From Ascidia mentula (lineage: Eukaryota; Chordata; Ascidiacea; Phlebobranchia; Ascidiidae), in contig OX387197.1 of assembly GCA_947561715.1 (NCBI GenBank), forward strand, positions 19,886,266 to 19,950,265: 64,000 nucleotides of DNA. Direction: 5' to 3'. A program made the position numbers and the translations under genes. Below the pieces are notes generated by a model that saw only the letters and a list, made by a program, of their open reading frames with translations, was not told where the DNA came from and made no database searches. Below, in pieces: positions 1 through 12,100 of the stretch. The number at the start of each line of letters is the position of its first letter. Position 1 is the stretch's first letter.

Positions 1-1054
1 CTGGCCCGGTATTACACAATATTCGTATTAGGAAGAGCGCGAACCGTAGTTAGGAACAATTTTTATTTATCTTCCTGAATTGGTATTGCGCAAGTACATT
101 CGAAAGGATTTTGCAGAAAAAATATTCGTAAAGATAAGACCATGCTTAACTGTTTAGAAACGCATGTTCGATAGGCTCTCAGCAAATATGGCTGCGTTTT
201 AATTGCTGCACATACATAACCACATTAAAAAAAACAGACCCTTGCATAGTGACATGTTATAACGGCAACCACGCACTTACTCATAGATGCGTAAACACAC
301 ATTTTGTCTTATCAACCAGCGTAATGCGCATGTGAAACGGTCATGGCAACTTTGCGTAAAATTGATAGTACATTTATGACAATCATATTTTACTTTCGAG
401 CGACAGATTGGATAAGGCATACTATTATAGTTCATATTTATGGCGTCCATAGGGTTTGATCCGTCCTGAATGGACAGCGTAGAATGGCAAAAGCTCCTGT
501 ATATTCCCGGTTATTCTCTTTGCGAAGTAACTGCACAATCGCACATATTCCCATTGGTGCAAAATACCGCCTTAGTTCAAGTGCCGCAAATACCACTTAA
601 TCCCTTGTTAACTAAAAAGTTTTCATAGTATCGGATTATGTTGGGATGGTTCAAAACCTTCTTTAAAAATTGAACTTCGTTGCGTGAACTTGCACATTCT
701 TAAGCAGAAAGATCTTCCATGGAAATTTCAATATGAGTCACAAAGCCAATGCTTTGTTCGTCGCAAAAACTTTTCAAACAATTTCGTATTTTTGCGTGCA
801 GCCCGCCGATCAAACCTCACGTCACGTCATGCAATAATGCTCACAAAGCGCCGCCCTGTACATGCGCCCATCACGCGTTCATCACGTTGACTCCATTATC
901 TCGGCCGTAAATGTACCCCTTGACATAGTTTACCGTTATTTATCATCTCTGTACAAACCGTCATCCGCACTGAAAATGGAAATGATTTCGAAAGAAAATA
1001 ATTTAACATTTATCATAAAATTGATGTCGAATTTCATTGTCATTGTTTTATTAG

Positions 1055-4000
1055 ACTTGCACCGATATTGATGAATGTTCGAATACGGAGATCTGCCCTC
1101 CACAGTCGTTCTGTATCAACACTATTGGTTCTTATGTCTGCCAATGTTTTCCTGGAGTTGATTGTATACGTAAGAAAATTTATTTGCTTCCTTATTGTGG
1201 TTCCATAGATAGGATTCAAACTAGGATTTCTCGATATAAAACAGGAATCATTTTTGTATATAAACCCAAATAAAAAAAAATTTTATTTTCGCAGTCAATC
1301 CTCTATCGGTTCCTCCCAACGTACTGCAAGTTTCCACAGATTCATTGACAATCGTTACAGACGCTCGTCGTTTCTACGGAGAATACGAGGTACCTTGACG
1401 ATAAACAACAAATCGAAAAAACGTTTGAAAACGTTTTTGTAAAGGTGTTGGTGATTGAAGCCGATGGAAATGAACAAAGCATTATCACCACCGAGATCAT
1501 CGCGACAATCACTAACTTGAAACCAAATACGAATTACTCGTTGGGCACAAGAGTTCGGAAGCTAAAAAATTCATCCTACGTTTACAGGAAATCAGAATTT
1601 AGTAACTTTGTTGCTGTGACCACAGGTAAGTTGGGCTGTTGGAATAGCTGACGTACAATCTAGACAATCCAGACTGTTACCATCTAGACATTACATACTT
1701 TTGATTTCAGATGCAATAAAAGTGGCTTTTTCGTTAAACTTGCTCAATGAAGCGTATGGTGTTGAGCTGGAGGATATTACATCAGTCCGCTCCCGTCAAT
1801 TACGCGATCGATACGAGCCTGAGTTGACTGCGGCGCTAAAGGCTGTACTGGGAAATGTTACATTAGATTTACTGGACGTAAACATCACTGCCTTCAGGTA
1901 ACGATTGCTACTTTAAAGACTGTTATTCTCGTCCATGCGCCTTATTTACGCTTCTACAGGAATGGAAGTACTGTTGCGTCGTGTGTTGGAACGCTCAATA
2001 CTAACGATCCAACCCACATGTACATTGTTGCGGAATTAGACGGGTCTAATCTGGATGATGTTGTGTTTCAACATATTGTTACCAGTACGTTTTTTCTATC
2101 GTTTAAATACATGGCAATTTTAAATCCATGTGTGTAATTTAAGATGTTTGTTCGCGTCAAATTGACTCAAATGATTTGCATAAATTGTAAAGAAAATCGT
2201 AAAACAATTTACTTATCGCCTAAAATCATGTTTTATAGTTCATCCTTTGCCCGATATTCCAAATTTCTTCCGTGCAACAAGAATCAACACCACGTCAGCA
2301 AAGTTTGAATACGACAGCGTCAGTGCCGCATTAGAATACGAAGTTACACGTGAGTTTGAATCTTCGTAGGGTAACTAGTATATCTTAAAGTTAGCTAGTA
2401 AAACATAAAGTTTTCCTATCCAATATTGTTGTACAGATTTAAAATTGATTATTATTATCCATTTTTGTTACAAAACGAACAGAGATTGCTAAGGGCAAAA
2501 AGAATTAATAGATTAGTTGAATACTTTATTGTGCATTTGTTAAACAGGTCTGTTTCAAATAGTTTTTTGTATCAAAGTTATTTATTGCAGTTACTTGTCC
2601 CGGGGAAACATTTGAGGTAATCACGACTGATCTCTCCGTAACATTCAACGACCTAACACCTAACCAAATATGCTCCGGTCAAGTAAGAGTCCTCGTCAAT
2701 GTTGGCCCCAGTACATTGGCTTACTCTCCCTTCAGCAACCTCGTGGTCATATCAACAAGTGAGCTTCATTTTTTTAATTAGCCAAATTATCTAATTTTAC
2801 CTGCGGTTTCTGAACAAGTTTGTTGTGAATATTGTCTAATACGTTCTTAATGTTAATTCAGCTCCTGTCGTCTCACCGCTCACGGTATCTTCTGTCACGG
2901 AAACATCCCTCATTATATCTTTTGCATCCGTTGCACGGGCCACCAGCTATCACGTGATGACGGTTGGGGTTACTCCAGTCCATGTTCAAGCGTCCCCTCC
3001 AAACGGCAACACAGTTAAAGTGACCGTTCTTGGATTGACCCAAGCTACGAATTACGTGTTCACAGTAATTGTTGTTACAAACGATGTAACGGGACTGCAA
3101 AGAAACGGAACTGGTCAAGTCACAGCCCAAACGTCGGGTATGGCACTAACCACAAATGTTTATTTTCAGTGATAAACCTATATGACAGCAGATAGATTTG
3201 TTAATCTTTACCCCGTCGGTCATGCTACAGCATTTGTTCAGGTTCTATTGGTTGCTCAGCCGACATCTGTTCAGACGGAGCAACTTGCTATGATGTGAAA
3301 GAAGGTTTTATGTGCGTCTGTGGCGCTGGATACAACTATGATTATGCGGCAAAATCGTGCATCGGTAAAACGTTGTTTTAATGTCAGGCATGCAAGTAGG
3401 ACAGACATTACCCCCTTACCACAATCTGTCTCTTCAAATAGGTACATGCGAAACTGACCCCAACTACTGTTTGAATGGGGGAACCTGTTGTCAAACAGCC
3501 GGAGGAAGTCCTGTCTGTCGGTAAGTTTTTCACGAGTTTGAATTTAAACAAACGTATTTTTACACACCGAATACTCCAATTTGGCAGCGAAGCTTTCATT
3601 ACACTAATACAAAGTTCAGGTGGAAAATATCAAACACAAAAGAATACCCTCTCTTCACCTTTGTGTGTCATCAAATAAGCCCTTATATTAACCAATTAGT
3701 ACTATAGCATAGTAAGAAATGATTCTTCCACAAAACAAAAATGTTAGAAGTTCATTCTCAGAAACCAATGATCAATAATGGTAGCCCTGTTGTTAGTTAC
3801 GCTTTTGTTAAAATAACGTATCATAAATGTGTATAGTTAAAAATTTCAGAAAAAATTATGAAGTGAACTGAAAAGATTTTGTGTTATTGTCCTGTTACTT
3901 GTAACATTCTGCATTTTTAATGCAGATGTGTATTTGGATATAAAGGTGATCAATGTGAACGTTCAGGCAAGTAGTGATTTTTTGGGATAAAAGTATCTTC

Positions 4001-4117
4001 GGTACCAGATTGATAAATCGCTATTAATTTGCAGTCGCATCCAAGCACGCTTTGAAGATTGCTGCTGGAGTTGTTGGAAGTATGGTCATTCTTGGGCTGT
4101 TGTACAGAAGATTCTAA
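1055..4117 (+). CDS. Gene 1 (3' end only): membrane-anchored EGF/FN3/SEA protein
   Basis: This is the C-terminal part of a large extracellular protein whose 5' part lies outside the window. Exons by splice sites and phase: 1055-1169 (calcium-binding EGF), 1295-1389 and 1445-1625 (FN3), 1711-1897 and 1960-2084 (SEA), 2239-2349 and 2591-2758 (FN3), 2862-3137 (FN3), 3242-3364 (EGF), 3442-3520 and 3926-3966 (EGF), 4035-4117 (membrane segment and stop). The SEA part has the sequence NGSTVAS where SEA domains self-cleave between G and S. The last exon encodes a hydrophobic run ([16 protein letters not shown]) followed by RRF and stop. The frame is open through every exon, unlike the near-identical gene 2 copy. 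The donor after 3966 is GC rather than GT. The rest is presumably like gene 2; that is inference. Confidence 0.88.
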
Positions 4118-4283
4118 ACAAGGAGAAGAGAACATATATATTTACAAGGCTTTGCAATTTAATCCCGCTTCTTCTTTTTACTAACGTGTTTCAGTGTAGA
4201 TACTGCTTTGCATTAACATGGTGTTCAGCGAGATTGTAAGAAATTAAATTTGACGTGAATTAAATGAGAGTAACGTGATATGA

Positions 4284-4289
4284 AATAAA
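4284..4289 (+). terminator. Polyadenylation signal of gene 1
   Basis: Canonical AATAAA 167 bases after the stop codon. The equivalent hexamer is kept after gene 2 at 47942. Confidence 0.6.
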
Positions 4290-5169
4290 TGTCGAAGTAG
4301 TCGCTAAAATTATCAAGTGTTTCTTTTAAGGGTTTAAGAAGATTTCTCCTTGATTTTCTGGCACCAAAATCGCCATATATTCTTCATCGTAATTTAAAGG
4401 GACAAAGAAGCAGGTTGAATACGTTGCAACTGGCATAAATGTCTACGTATACATTAGCACTTTTCAAAGTTGATCTACATGCCTCACCATAAGGAAATGT
4501 CTGATGTACACAACTCATCTTTCGTCGATCGACAATGGTGCCTTTATAAGACTTTACAGTAGAACCGAAGTGCTGTTCGCCGACACTGTTACATTTGTAG
4601 ATTCGAAACAGTAGGTAATGTGTTACTTCTAATTACATCACTTCATCGTTAAGTCAAAACCTACATACCCCGAAATGCATGACATGAATTTTAGCCAACT
4701 CCTCGTAGCACTCGCGCAAAAGACATACGAACAATGCAGCTTCTGCACCAAGCACGGGCAATGCCACTTTCGTGCTGCAAAGTTGCAACAAACAAATAGG
4801 CAGTGAAACATGAGATACTACGTCATATAAATCGGGACATGGAGTGACGAAATATCAAGAATCAAGAAAAAGTGCACTGAACAATTTTTGTGTGGAAAAT
4901 ATTTAATTATCCATAATAACCTCCATTCTGAGGCACATAAATCAGGAAGGCATCAAAGCATTTTGGTGCACACCTTTTCAACTTGTGTTCATGAAATGAC
5001 CGATCTGACAACATATGTTGATAAAAAAATTTAACAATTGAAGTTTGACCTATCCATTGGTTTGGACATGCAAATGAAGGCATTGCAATCTGTGTAAAGT
5101 ATAAAAATGCAACACTTGAAGTTTTTAGCTCAGCAAGTGTTACTGAATCGCAGCAAACAATGTCAACAT

Positions 5170-5300
5170 CGAGGCCAAAAGGACCCAGAACGGGTGGTTA
5201 GGGCGCAACAACAAGGGTTTTAAAATTTTCCGCTGCACTGTTAGCACCGAAACCAGTCATACACGACCGCGATTCTGGACTGGCCCAATGCTGAGCAAGA
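5170..5300. repeat. R repeat, copy A
   Basis: About 130 bases sharing a core (gcgcaacaacaagggttt, then ttttccgctgcac, then cacgaccgcgatt and ctggccca) with 6470, 48670, 49608 and 51188. I see the family only in the two intergenic regions. I do not recognise it; no coding frame is kept between copies. Confidence 0.6.
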
Positions 5301-6469
5301 TATGTATAGTTTTTTTGCGTTTGCAAAATCACTGAACATGAATCCGTAATAGTTACTGGTCCTCGTTTAGTCGTTATACACGGGGTTAACCGACAAACAT
5401 GTATACACTGAAACCTTTCAGCGTTCATGAAACTGAGGAGAAATTTAAAAATGACGAATATTTGATTGGAATGAAATCAATGCATTCTCTCGGATTTTTT
5501 TGTTACACCGGATTTATGTTGACGATTTGGTGATTTAACTTTAAACAAATATGCTTAAGTTTACTGGACACTAGCACCAAACTTGCTTGCCTACTTGTAT
5601 AAGGCAGCGGATCTGCGCTTACTTGAAGTATCGTCATTAGATTTTTCGTAAAAATGATTTTAAATCTGGTAGTGTTCGTTCGATTAGGGGATACAAATCA
5701 ACTGTATTATTGAAAAATCCTTTCTGAATAGCTGAAATCTTTTAGTGGATCATATTTATTTAAAATATGTTAGTCTTAATTCAAAACTACTGTAAACAAT
5801 ATTTACCCCACTTTGTTATATAATGTTGTGTAAAGATATCCACTGTGTTTTGAAATGCTTTGAAAATATTAATTTTTTTCGAGTTTCAAACAGTTTTTAA
5901 AACAGTTCCACCTTTATCTATCAACAGTACCTTCTATACAGGCGATAAGTAAATAAAAAGTATTTTTGTTATACAGAAGATTTTGACAGATAGACAGGCA
6001 GACAGACACGTGGTAATTGCCTTTGTGGTGTGAGTGCGTACGATGTGTTTATATTGACATAGAATCTTCAATGTAATTTAAATTCAACTCTGTTGACGGA
6101 TTTCGCATTTAAAGCGGAACAAACATAACAACCAATGTTGCCCTTTTTCGGACATCATGAGTCGGTTTGATGTAAATAACAACATAATCCGTTTCGAATA
6201 AAACAAAACTTGTTATAAAGATCGTTCTATGAAAATTTTCTTTGTGACACAAAAATGTTCGATTTGGTTTATTGCGGCACATTAGGAAATGGAGTCGGTT
6301 GAGACAAAAATGAGAAAAAAGAGATCAAATTGCAGAGCGTCGCCTTTTCTGAAGTGCGAGCGTGAAATATCTCACACGAAAGGTCGAATTCACAGAAAAA
6401 AGGCGAAGTGTGCGGCGGTAAGCGGTCGGATTCTTGTGTGCATAGTTTTGCATGCAAAGTCGAAAACAA

Positions 6470-6595
6470 CAACGTGGAGGTCAGAAGGGCGCAACAACAA
6501 GGGTTTCAAAATGTTCCGCTGCACTTTCAGCAGCGAAATCGATCACGCACGATTGCAATTCGGGGCTGGCCCAAAAGCTGAGCAAGGACATGTTC
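6470..6595. repeat. R repeat, copy B
   Basis: Same family as 5170-5300, in the same orientation, carrying the gcgcaacaacaagggttt core. It sits just upstream of the relic EGF exons and marks the end of similarity with the second duplication copy. Confidence 0.6.
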
Positions 6596-6642
6596 CGTCT
6601 GTTTAAATGCATGGGACTTGTGAATTTCGTTTTGGATATGTA

Positions 6643-6880
6643 TGTCGTGATGTGGATGAATGTACCGGCGATCCTTGCACTATGGTCCGACACTCACACT
6701 GTGTAAATACGATTGGAAAGTACAGGTGAAATAATTCCTTGAATCTTTTTTCATTTAGGTATTTTTTTATAACGCGTTAATGCTATTAAGGTTTGTAAAT
6801 CAACACACATGAGAACAAATATTTTTCATACAGTTGTGTGTGCAACTCCGGGTTTGCAAGCGATGCATTTAGACTTTGCT
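6643..6880 (+). pseudogene. Relic of two EGF exons downstream of gene 1
   Basis: 6643-6725 encodes [20 protein letters not shown] and the next residues almost exactly as the second half of the gene 2 exon 38711-38921, and ends at a splice donor. After a short intron, an acceptor at 6833 opens TTGTGTGTGCAACTCCGGG, matching the start of the gene 2 exon at 39305, but similarity ends near 6880. The fragment lies 2.5 kb past the stop of gene 1 and has no neighbouring exons, so it is a leftover of a duplication. Its intron lacks the SINE found in the gene 2 intron. Confidence 0.8.
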
Positions 6881-8659
6881 TACGTACCGACAAACCACGC
6901 GACTTAGTCACGGAAGAGGCAAATAGAAATGTCCATCGGTATGTTTAACCGAGGCCTTCGTCATGTTGAGCACTCTCCTATCCTCAACTGACGTTGGGAA
7001 TGGAATGTCACCAGGCTCTTGCTGGAATTCCTCTCTCCATGATTCACATTTAAGGAAATTAACTGAAATATTATCAACGGCAGGATGACAGATAGACGGG
7101 CCGACAAGAGATCACCGCAGCGGTGTTCTCGCAGCAAATGGTTGTTTGCGGTTTCATCTCCAAGACTCTATGGGCAAATTCATCATGAATGACCAAATTA
7201 GGTTTATCTGCAATTTTGATTGAAGCTATTTAGTGGTAACGAACGTTGTAAGTATACACGGTCGGAGTTGCGCAACAACAATGGACTCGAAATTCTTTCT
7301 GAATTTCGAACGCCTGGACGCACAATGATGCACGGTACGCATGGGCAGCGGTGTTTACCGATTATACGCGTCAAACTAATGACCAACTTCATAAACCATA
7401 TGTAATTTGATTCCGCTAACATAAACGAAAACGGGTGTAAATAAGGAACATGATGTTTTTTGAAATATTTAGCCACCAAACCAGGAAAAAGTATATCTGA
7501 GAAGTCTTTCAGCTAGTTTTAGGAACGTTTTTAACAAGCAGAAATGACGTAAATCCCTAAACAGTTACCTGGCGTAGTTTAACGAAATTTTCTAAAGCTC
7601 TTGAACCGTGGGCGACAGAGTCAGCACGTAGATGAAACGGGCGCCGCCGAAAGGTAATGGGACCGAAACCAGGCACCTGAACGAACAGGTCCGCAAAAAG
7701 TACGTATTAGTGGTGCTGGTGTTTGGAGTAAGGAGATTTTAGACGGGACAATTGTCTACGCGTCCACGTACAAGCATGTATTAGATCTTATCTGAAAAAA
7801 TACAGAGTCAGAGATTCAGAAGTGGCATAGGACAGCGCAACCGTGCACGGTGCAACTACTGCCAGTCGTGCTTTTAGATCTGTATTCTGCGATTTACGAA
7901 TCAATATTATTTGCGATACATTTTGCGAAATGTTTTATACAGAAAGTTTTGTCTGCATTGCAAAACTAAACTAATACCACACACTCGATTTCCTTGCTTT
8001 GGGGTCAAAGTCGCTGACGATAATCATAAATTTGCCAACTTGAACGCAATACCCAGAAGAAAAAGGCGCAGGTGTTCTTCAATAAAGTGCTTCGCATTTT
8101 GCACGCATCTACCCCCAAAAAACTATTGCAAAAACAATTGAGCTTTCAACATAGGGCTTAAATTAATAAAAAAAATGCAGTGTAGTAGATGCGCTTACGT
8201 AAGGACTTTGGGATTTAAGAACCAGCGTATTTATTCCATTTGTAAAAAATAAATACACAAAGTCCAAATAAATACAATCTTAAAATACAGGTTTATTGCA
8301 TTGTATGCAATTCATAGCAGGAAACTGATGTTAGCTGGCAAATATAAAAGTTTGAAGCTACTGACTCGCAACCGGTGTGGTAAACACATTTGGGTTGAAG
8401 GTCGTTAACTTAACCGCCAATCGCAAGACCGGATCACCGAAAATCGCACGAAAGTGGTTGGGGTTTTGCCCGAAACTAGCTGCCGTTTGCGCTTTAACTA
8501 AAGTTTAATATAAGTAACAAATATATGTCGCATGTTTTGACGCTGAAAATTCGCTGGCCGCGGGGCTCGAGAACGGTTGAATGCAAAAGACTGTTATTAA
8601 CACATTATAACAACGAGTGTAATATTATTTATTCGCCGTATTATACTGTTCCTTCAGCG

Positions 8660-8766
8660 TGAAATACCTGTTTTAACTTAACAACAGAGCTCTGGTCACG
8701 TGCTGATCATGAATGCTTTATCGGAGTGAAAAAATGGACTGTTGTTAAGTTAAAACAGGTATTTCA
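8660..8766. repeat. Perfect 26-bp inverted repeat (hairpin)
   Basis: Arms 8660-8685 and 8741-8766 are exact reverse complements (tgaaatacctgttttaactt plus acaac), with a 55-base loop. The hairpin lies about 350 bases upstream of the gene 2 start. It could be a small foldback element or an element that forms an RNA hairpin; I see no coding content. Confidence 0.8.
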
Positions 8767-8825
8767 TGTATTTTACAGGCTCTGAGAATTTTCACAGAAC
8801 AGGCAGTCGGTTTTCTAGCTGCAAA

Positions 8826-9010
8826 CCATTATTAACCTTACGCTGAGATCCCGCGTAGATAAAGCCTGGTTAGACCAGGATCGTGAGATCAAGCTCACCG
8901 GTAGCTTGAATTTTTGGATTTCGCTCCGACTAGTCTGGAAAAAGTGACTGTTCTAGCTAGGTACCAGTGCTGAGCTGCGAATCCTGTAAACCTGATAATC
9001 TTTAGAATTA
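8826..9010 (+). mobile_element. Degenerate tRNA-derived composite SINE, copy 1
   Basis: Reads, in order, a partial tRNA-like T-arm region (gcctggttagaccaggatcg), ctcaccgg, a tgatttttcagatctcgctc-like body, then the ctagctagg...gctgcgaatcctgtaaacct tail shared with the copies at 34143, 39028 and 63265. It is more diverged than those and ends about 100 bases before the gene 2 start codon. Confidence 0.65.
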
Positions 9011-9103
9011 ACAGCACTTCCAAATTTTCTTCTGTAAATTTGACGCAATTTTGTTTTAACTTTCGAATAGGTCTGTACATTTGGCGTTAATCAAGGCGCC
9101 TTT

Positions 9104-9113
9104 CCAGGTTAAG
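9104..9113 (+). promoter_or_regulatory. Possible splice-leader acceptor before gene 2 ATG
   Basis: The sequence tttccag|gttaag sits directly before the ATG at 9114, leaving a six-base leader. Tunicates are known to trans-splice a short leader onto many mRNAs. Gene 3 has a similar arrangement (aatgtag|caaac before its ATG). An ordinary upstream 5' exon is equally possible. Confidence 0.35.
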
Positions 9114-9180
9114 ATGATTTTTTTGTTGCGCATTGCAACCCTTTTGCTGGTGTGTGACAGAATTACACATGGACAAACTG
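9114..9180 (+). CDS. Gene 2 exon 1: signal peptide
   Basis: Encodes [20 protein letters not shown] then QT, a classic signal peptide: a short hydrophobic core and a small residue before the likely cleavage site. It ends in phase 1 at gtaagt. The same GQTG ending occurs in gene 3 exon 1, which supports this start. Confidence 0.9.
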
Positions 9181-12100
9181 GTAAGTAATTTCCTTTACAA
9201 GTTCTGTAAAGAACCTGTTTATTGCAATATAAAAAGCAGATAGGTTTAGTTTGTAAAACAGTAATAACCGAGCTTTCATTACAAACAACTGAAATCGTTC
9301 ATTTGTTAGAAATACGTATCAATGTAAAACGTGAGTTGGAAATGTTATGTGAAGATTTTTATGTTGAACTTTTGATTGTTAGTTGCCAATAAAACAGAAG
9401 TTCTGCTTCAGCGACTGAGGGCTGCAGATTTAACAACAGCGATTGGCGACTTTTATTCCTACCGTTATGACAATTCATTTCCTCCAATTAATTCAATTAT
9501 TGACGGCGGTGGCGACATGTATGATGGTGGAAATCGAGTAAGATTATAAATATATACAACAACAAAAACAAAATAAATAAATAAACTGATATTTTTTATA
9601 GGTGTATTTCACTGCTGATGGAATTCGAGTCTATGCCGAATACGATTTAACATATGAGTAAGTTTCATAGCGTTTACAGATTCAGAAAATTGTTCGTTGC
9701 AGACGTGTTTTTGTATTGTTAAAATCGAGGCAAAATGTTGCAAATTTTTTTTTATTAGTCGTTCTGACTACTCGTTTTCATCGTTGGCCATCTACCCATT
9801 CACCGCGTTTTTCTACATCAACTCAACCAACGCTGCAAGTGACAGTTACTCTATTGAGGTAAAGTGAACCAAATCGGCGTTGAACTGTGTACGGATGAGC
9901 TCGATGGCGCGGGACAAAAATAATCCAGAAGACTTTTGTTAATTTTTATCATGCAATGGAAGTTTTTGGAAAAAGTTTAAAAGAGATTCCAGTCCCTAAA
10001 CAAACTGTAACAATGTGGCAAACAAAAGTTAGTTATTGCTGTCCTCGATCAACCACCAAAAAATAATTAGTAATGTCCTGTTTCGAAAATAGTGTTTGGT
10101 TGATCACTGTTATTATTGTCGGTTAAAACGTGTTGCTGTTTGCAAAACGAAATATAACGATGGCTTGTTTTTTACGTATTAATCTAAGTGCTATTAGGTT
10201 GTTTCCAACTTGGGTGCTGACGGCAGGGGAAATTTTCGAGTGTTTTCCGGCAATGTGATAATTGGAGCTTACATACTGTCTTACAAGGGGGTTCAAGCCT
10301 TTGGTGCATCTGGCCCAAGTGTGTGTGAAGTATATTTCTACATTGCACAGGTAAGCCAAATATTCAAAAATGACATTATTAAAAATGTCATAAATATGTT
10401 TAATATATTGGTCGATTCGCAGAGGCAGACTGGACTCGAGTTTTCTTTTTCGTTTCCAACACGAAACACCCACAGCTGGCGAAATGTAGCATCTCTAAGA
10501 GGAGACACCAATGACGTTGTTTTTGGATACACACTTTTATCAACGTACGTCATGACATTTCCTTTAAGGGGGATATAAATTTCCAACACACATCAAACCC
10601 GAATCAAACAGGGGACCTCAAATGTCTACGTAGTAAATGCCCAGGTCACCCTTCGTATACAGCGACGCGACGAATGACACTAATTTGAGTAAAATAAAAA
10701 AAAAACTCACCCCTATACATCGGATTTCTGCGGCCAATGCGATTAAAATGTGACATTAGCCAAATCTTGCGCTATTTTAGTTGATATGACTAAAGTGAGA
10801 GGGGCGTAATGGACCACCGTGTGAAAACATAACTAGGCGAAAATTTCGCTGCTTTACGTTCAGTGTCCTAATGAAGTAGTTTTAACTGGGTGTTTGCAGA
10901 GCGTTATCACGAGATCCAAGGAAATTTCTGACAAGTGCTTTTAAATTTATAAATCTCGATTTTCAAGTAATATTTGGAAAATTTGCAACAAGTCTGAAAA
11001 CACGCCGAATTACAGCTGTTCGCTACAACCTTGGTACACGACAAATAAATCCGCAATGTGACGTGAAGCTCGGACTGAATCTCAGCGGTTTAGAGCCATT
11101 GTTGTAATGCGTTCATTAAACATTACCGAAGCACATACTGTCTCATCCACAGATTTAAATCCATCATACGAGTGCCAAAACTATTAATATTCCGGCGAAA
11201 CTTTACCTTTCATTGTCTATTTTGCCGAGGATAACTTTTTAAAGCATATACCGTTGTTTATCACCATTTTTTTTTAATTGTTAGCGAGATTCCAGGTCGT
11301 GAAATTACGAAATGCGAACTTGATACAACAATGTTAAACATGTTGGAAACCATGAAGGAAGGTGAGGACGTTTTGCAGTATTGTTCTGAATTTTGTGCTC
11401 TACAATGTTATAGCTTTAGGTTCACGTAATTAACGTACTTTGGAGTGACTTTGGTTTGAATTCAATTCAATTCTATTCTTTTTATTGTGAATTAATGAAC
11501 TTTTATGCAAATCACCGTCTGACGTAGGATCGCAATAAGTCGCATCATGCAAGAAAAATACATGAGCTACAAGTTTAGGCATTAACCAACAAACTCAAAC
11601 ACTATCTTCAACTAAATTGATTAGTGGCACATGTCTTCGTAACTTGCAATAAATACTTTTTCAGAGCTAGACGTCAACGCATCAATGGATCCTCAAAGTA
11701 AGAAAAGCATTTTGCATAACTGAATCACTTACAAACATGTAATCTCAATGCAGTTGCCGTGGAAACGAATGCAACATTGACGCGGCTGAAATCCTTTGAT
11801 CTCACAAAACAAATAATAAACTTTTACCGCTATCGCTACGACGATTTAACCTCACCAGTCAACATGATTATTGACGGGGGCGGTAACATGTACAACGATG
11901 GAAACAGTGTAAGTTGTATGGTTTGCAATGCGAAAAACTGTGCGTATTAAAAATTCTAACGTCAGGTGAGCTTCAGCGTCGATGGTGAATGTTTCTCGGC
12001 CACCGGATACAACGTCACTTACAAGTAGGTGATGTACTCACGGTACGGAAAAAAGGCGCGTTTATGCGCTGCGCGATAAAAGACAAATCAAATTTAATGC

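Larger units (their letters stand above)
1..6595. repeat. Segmental duplication, copy 1
   Basis: This stretch matches 41571-51310 at high similarity through introns, exons and downstream non-coding DNA, interrupted by copy-specific insertions. It covers the 3' end of gene 1 and the DNA after it. Copy 1 lacks the gypsy-type insertion of copy 2 at the site equivalent to about 398. Positions 1-1054 correspond to the intron before the last calcium-binding EGF exon of gene 2 and hold no gene of their own. Copy 1 also has about 140 bases near 600-760 that copy 2 lacks. Similarity fades after about 6595. Confidence 0.9.
4290..9113. other. Intergenic region between genes 1 and 2
   Basis: I see no supported gene in these 4.8 kb. 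Reading frames here are short and lack domains or splice logic. The stretch contains two copies of the R repeat, a relic pair of EGF exons, a perfect hairpin and a degenerate SINE close to the gene 2 start. Positions 4290-6595 belong to the segmental duplication; 6890-8640 shows nothing I can name. Confidence 0.6.

Noticed and set aside
1254-1442. Open frame across 1254-1442 as an exon
   Set aside because: It runs out of phase through the FN3 exon 1295-1389 and its flanking introns; the gene 2 copy supports the other frame.
7204-8141. Short frames on both strands between genes 1 and 2
   Set aside because: No domain, no repeat of the frame in the paralogous region, no splice context.
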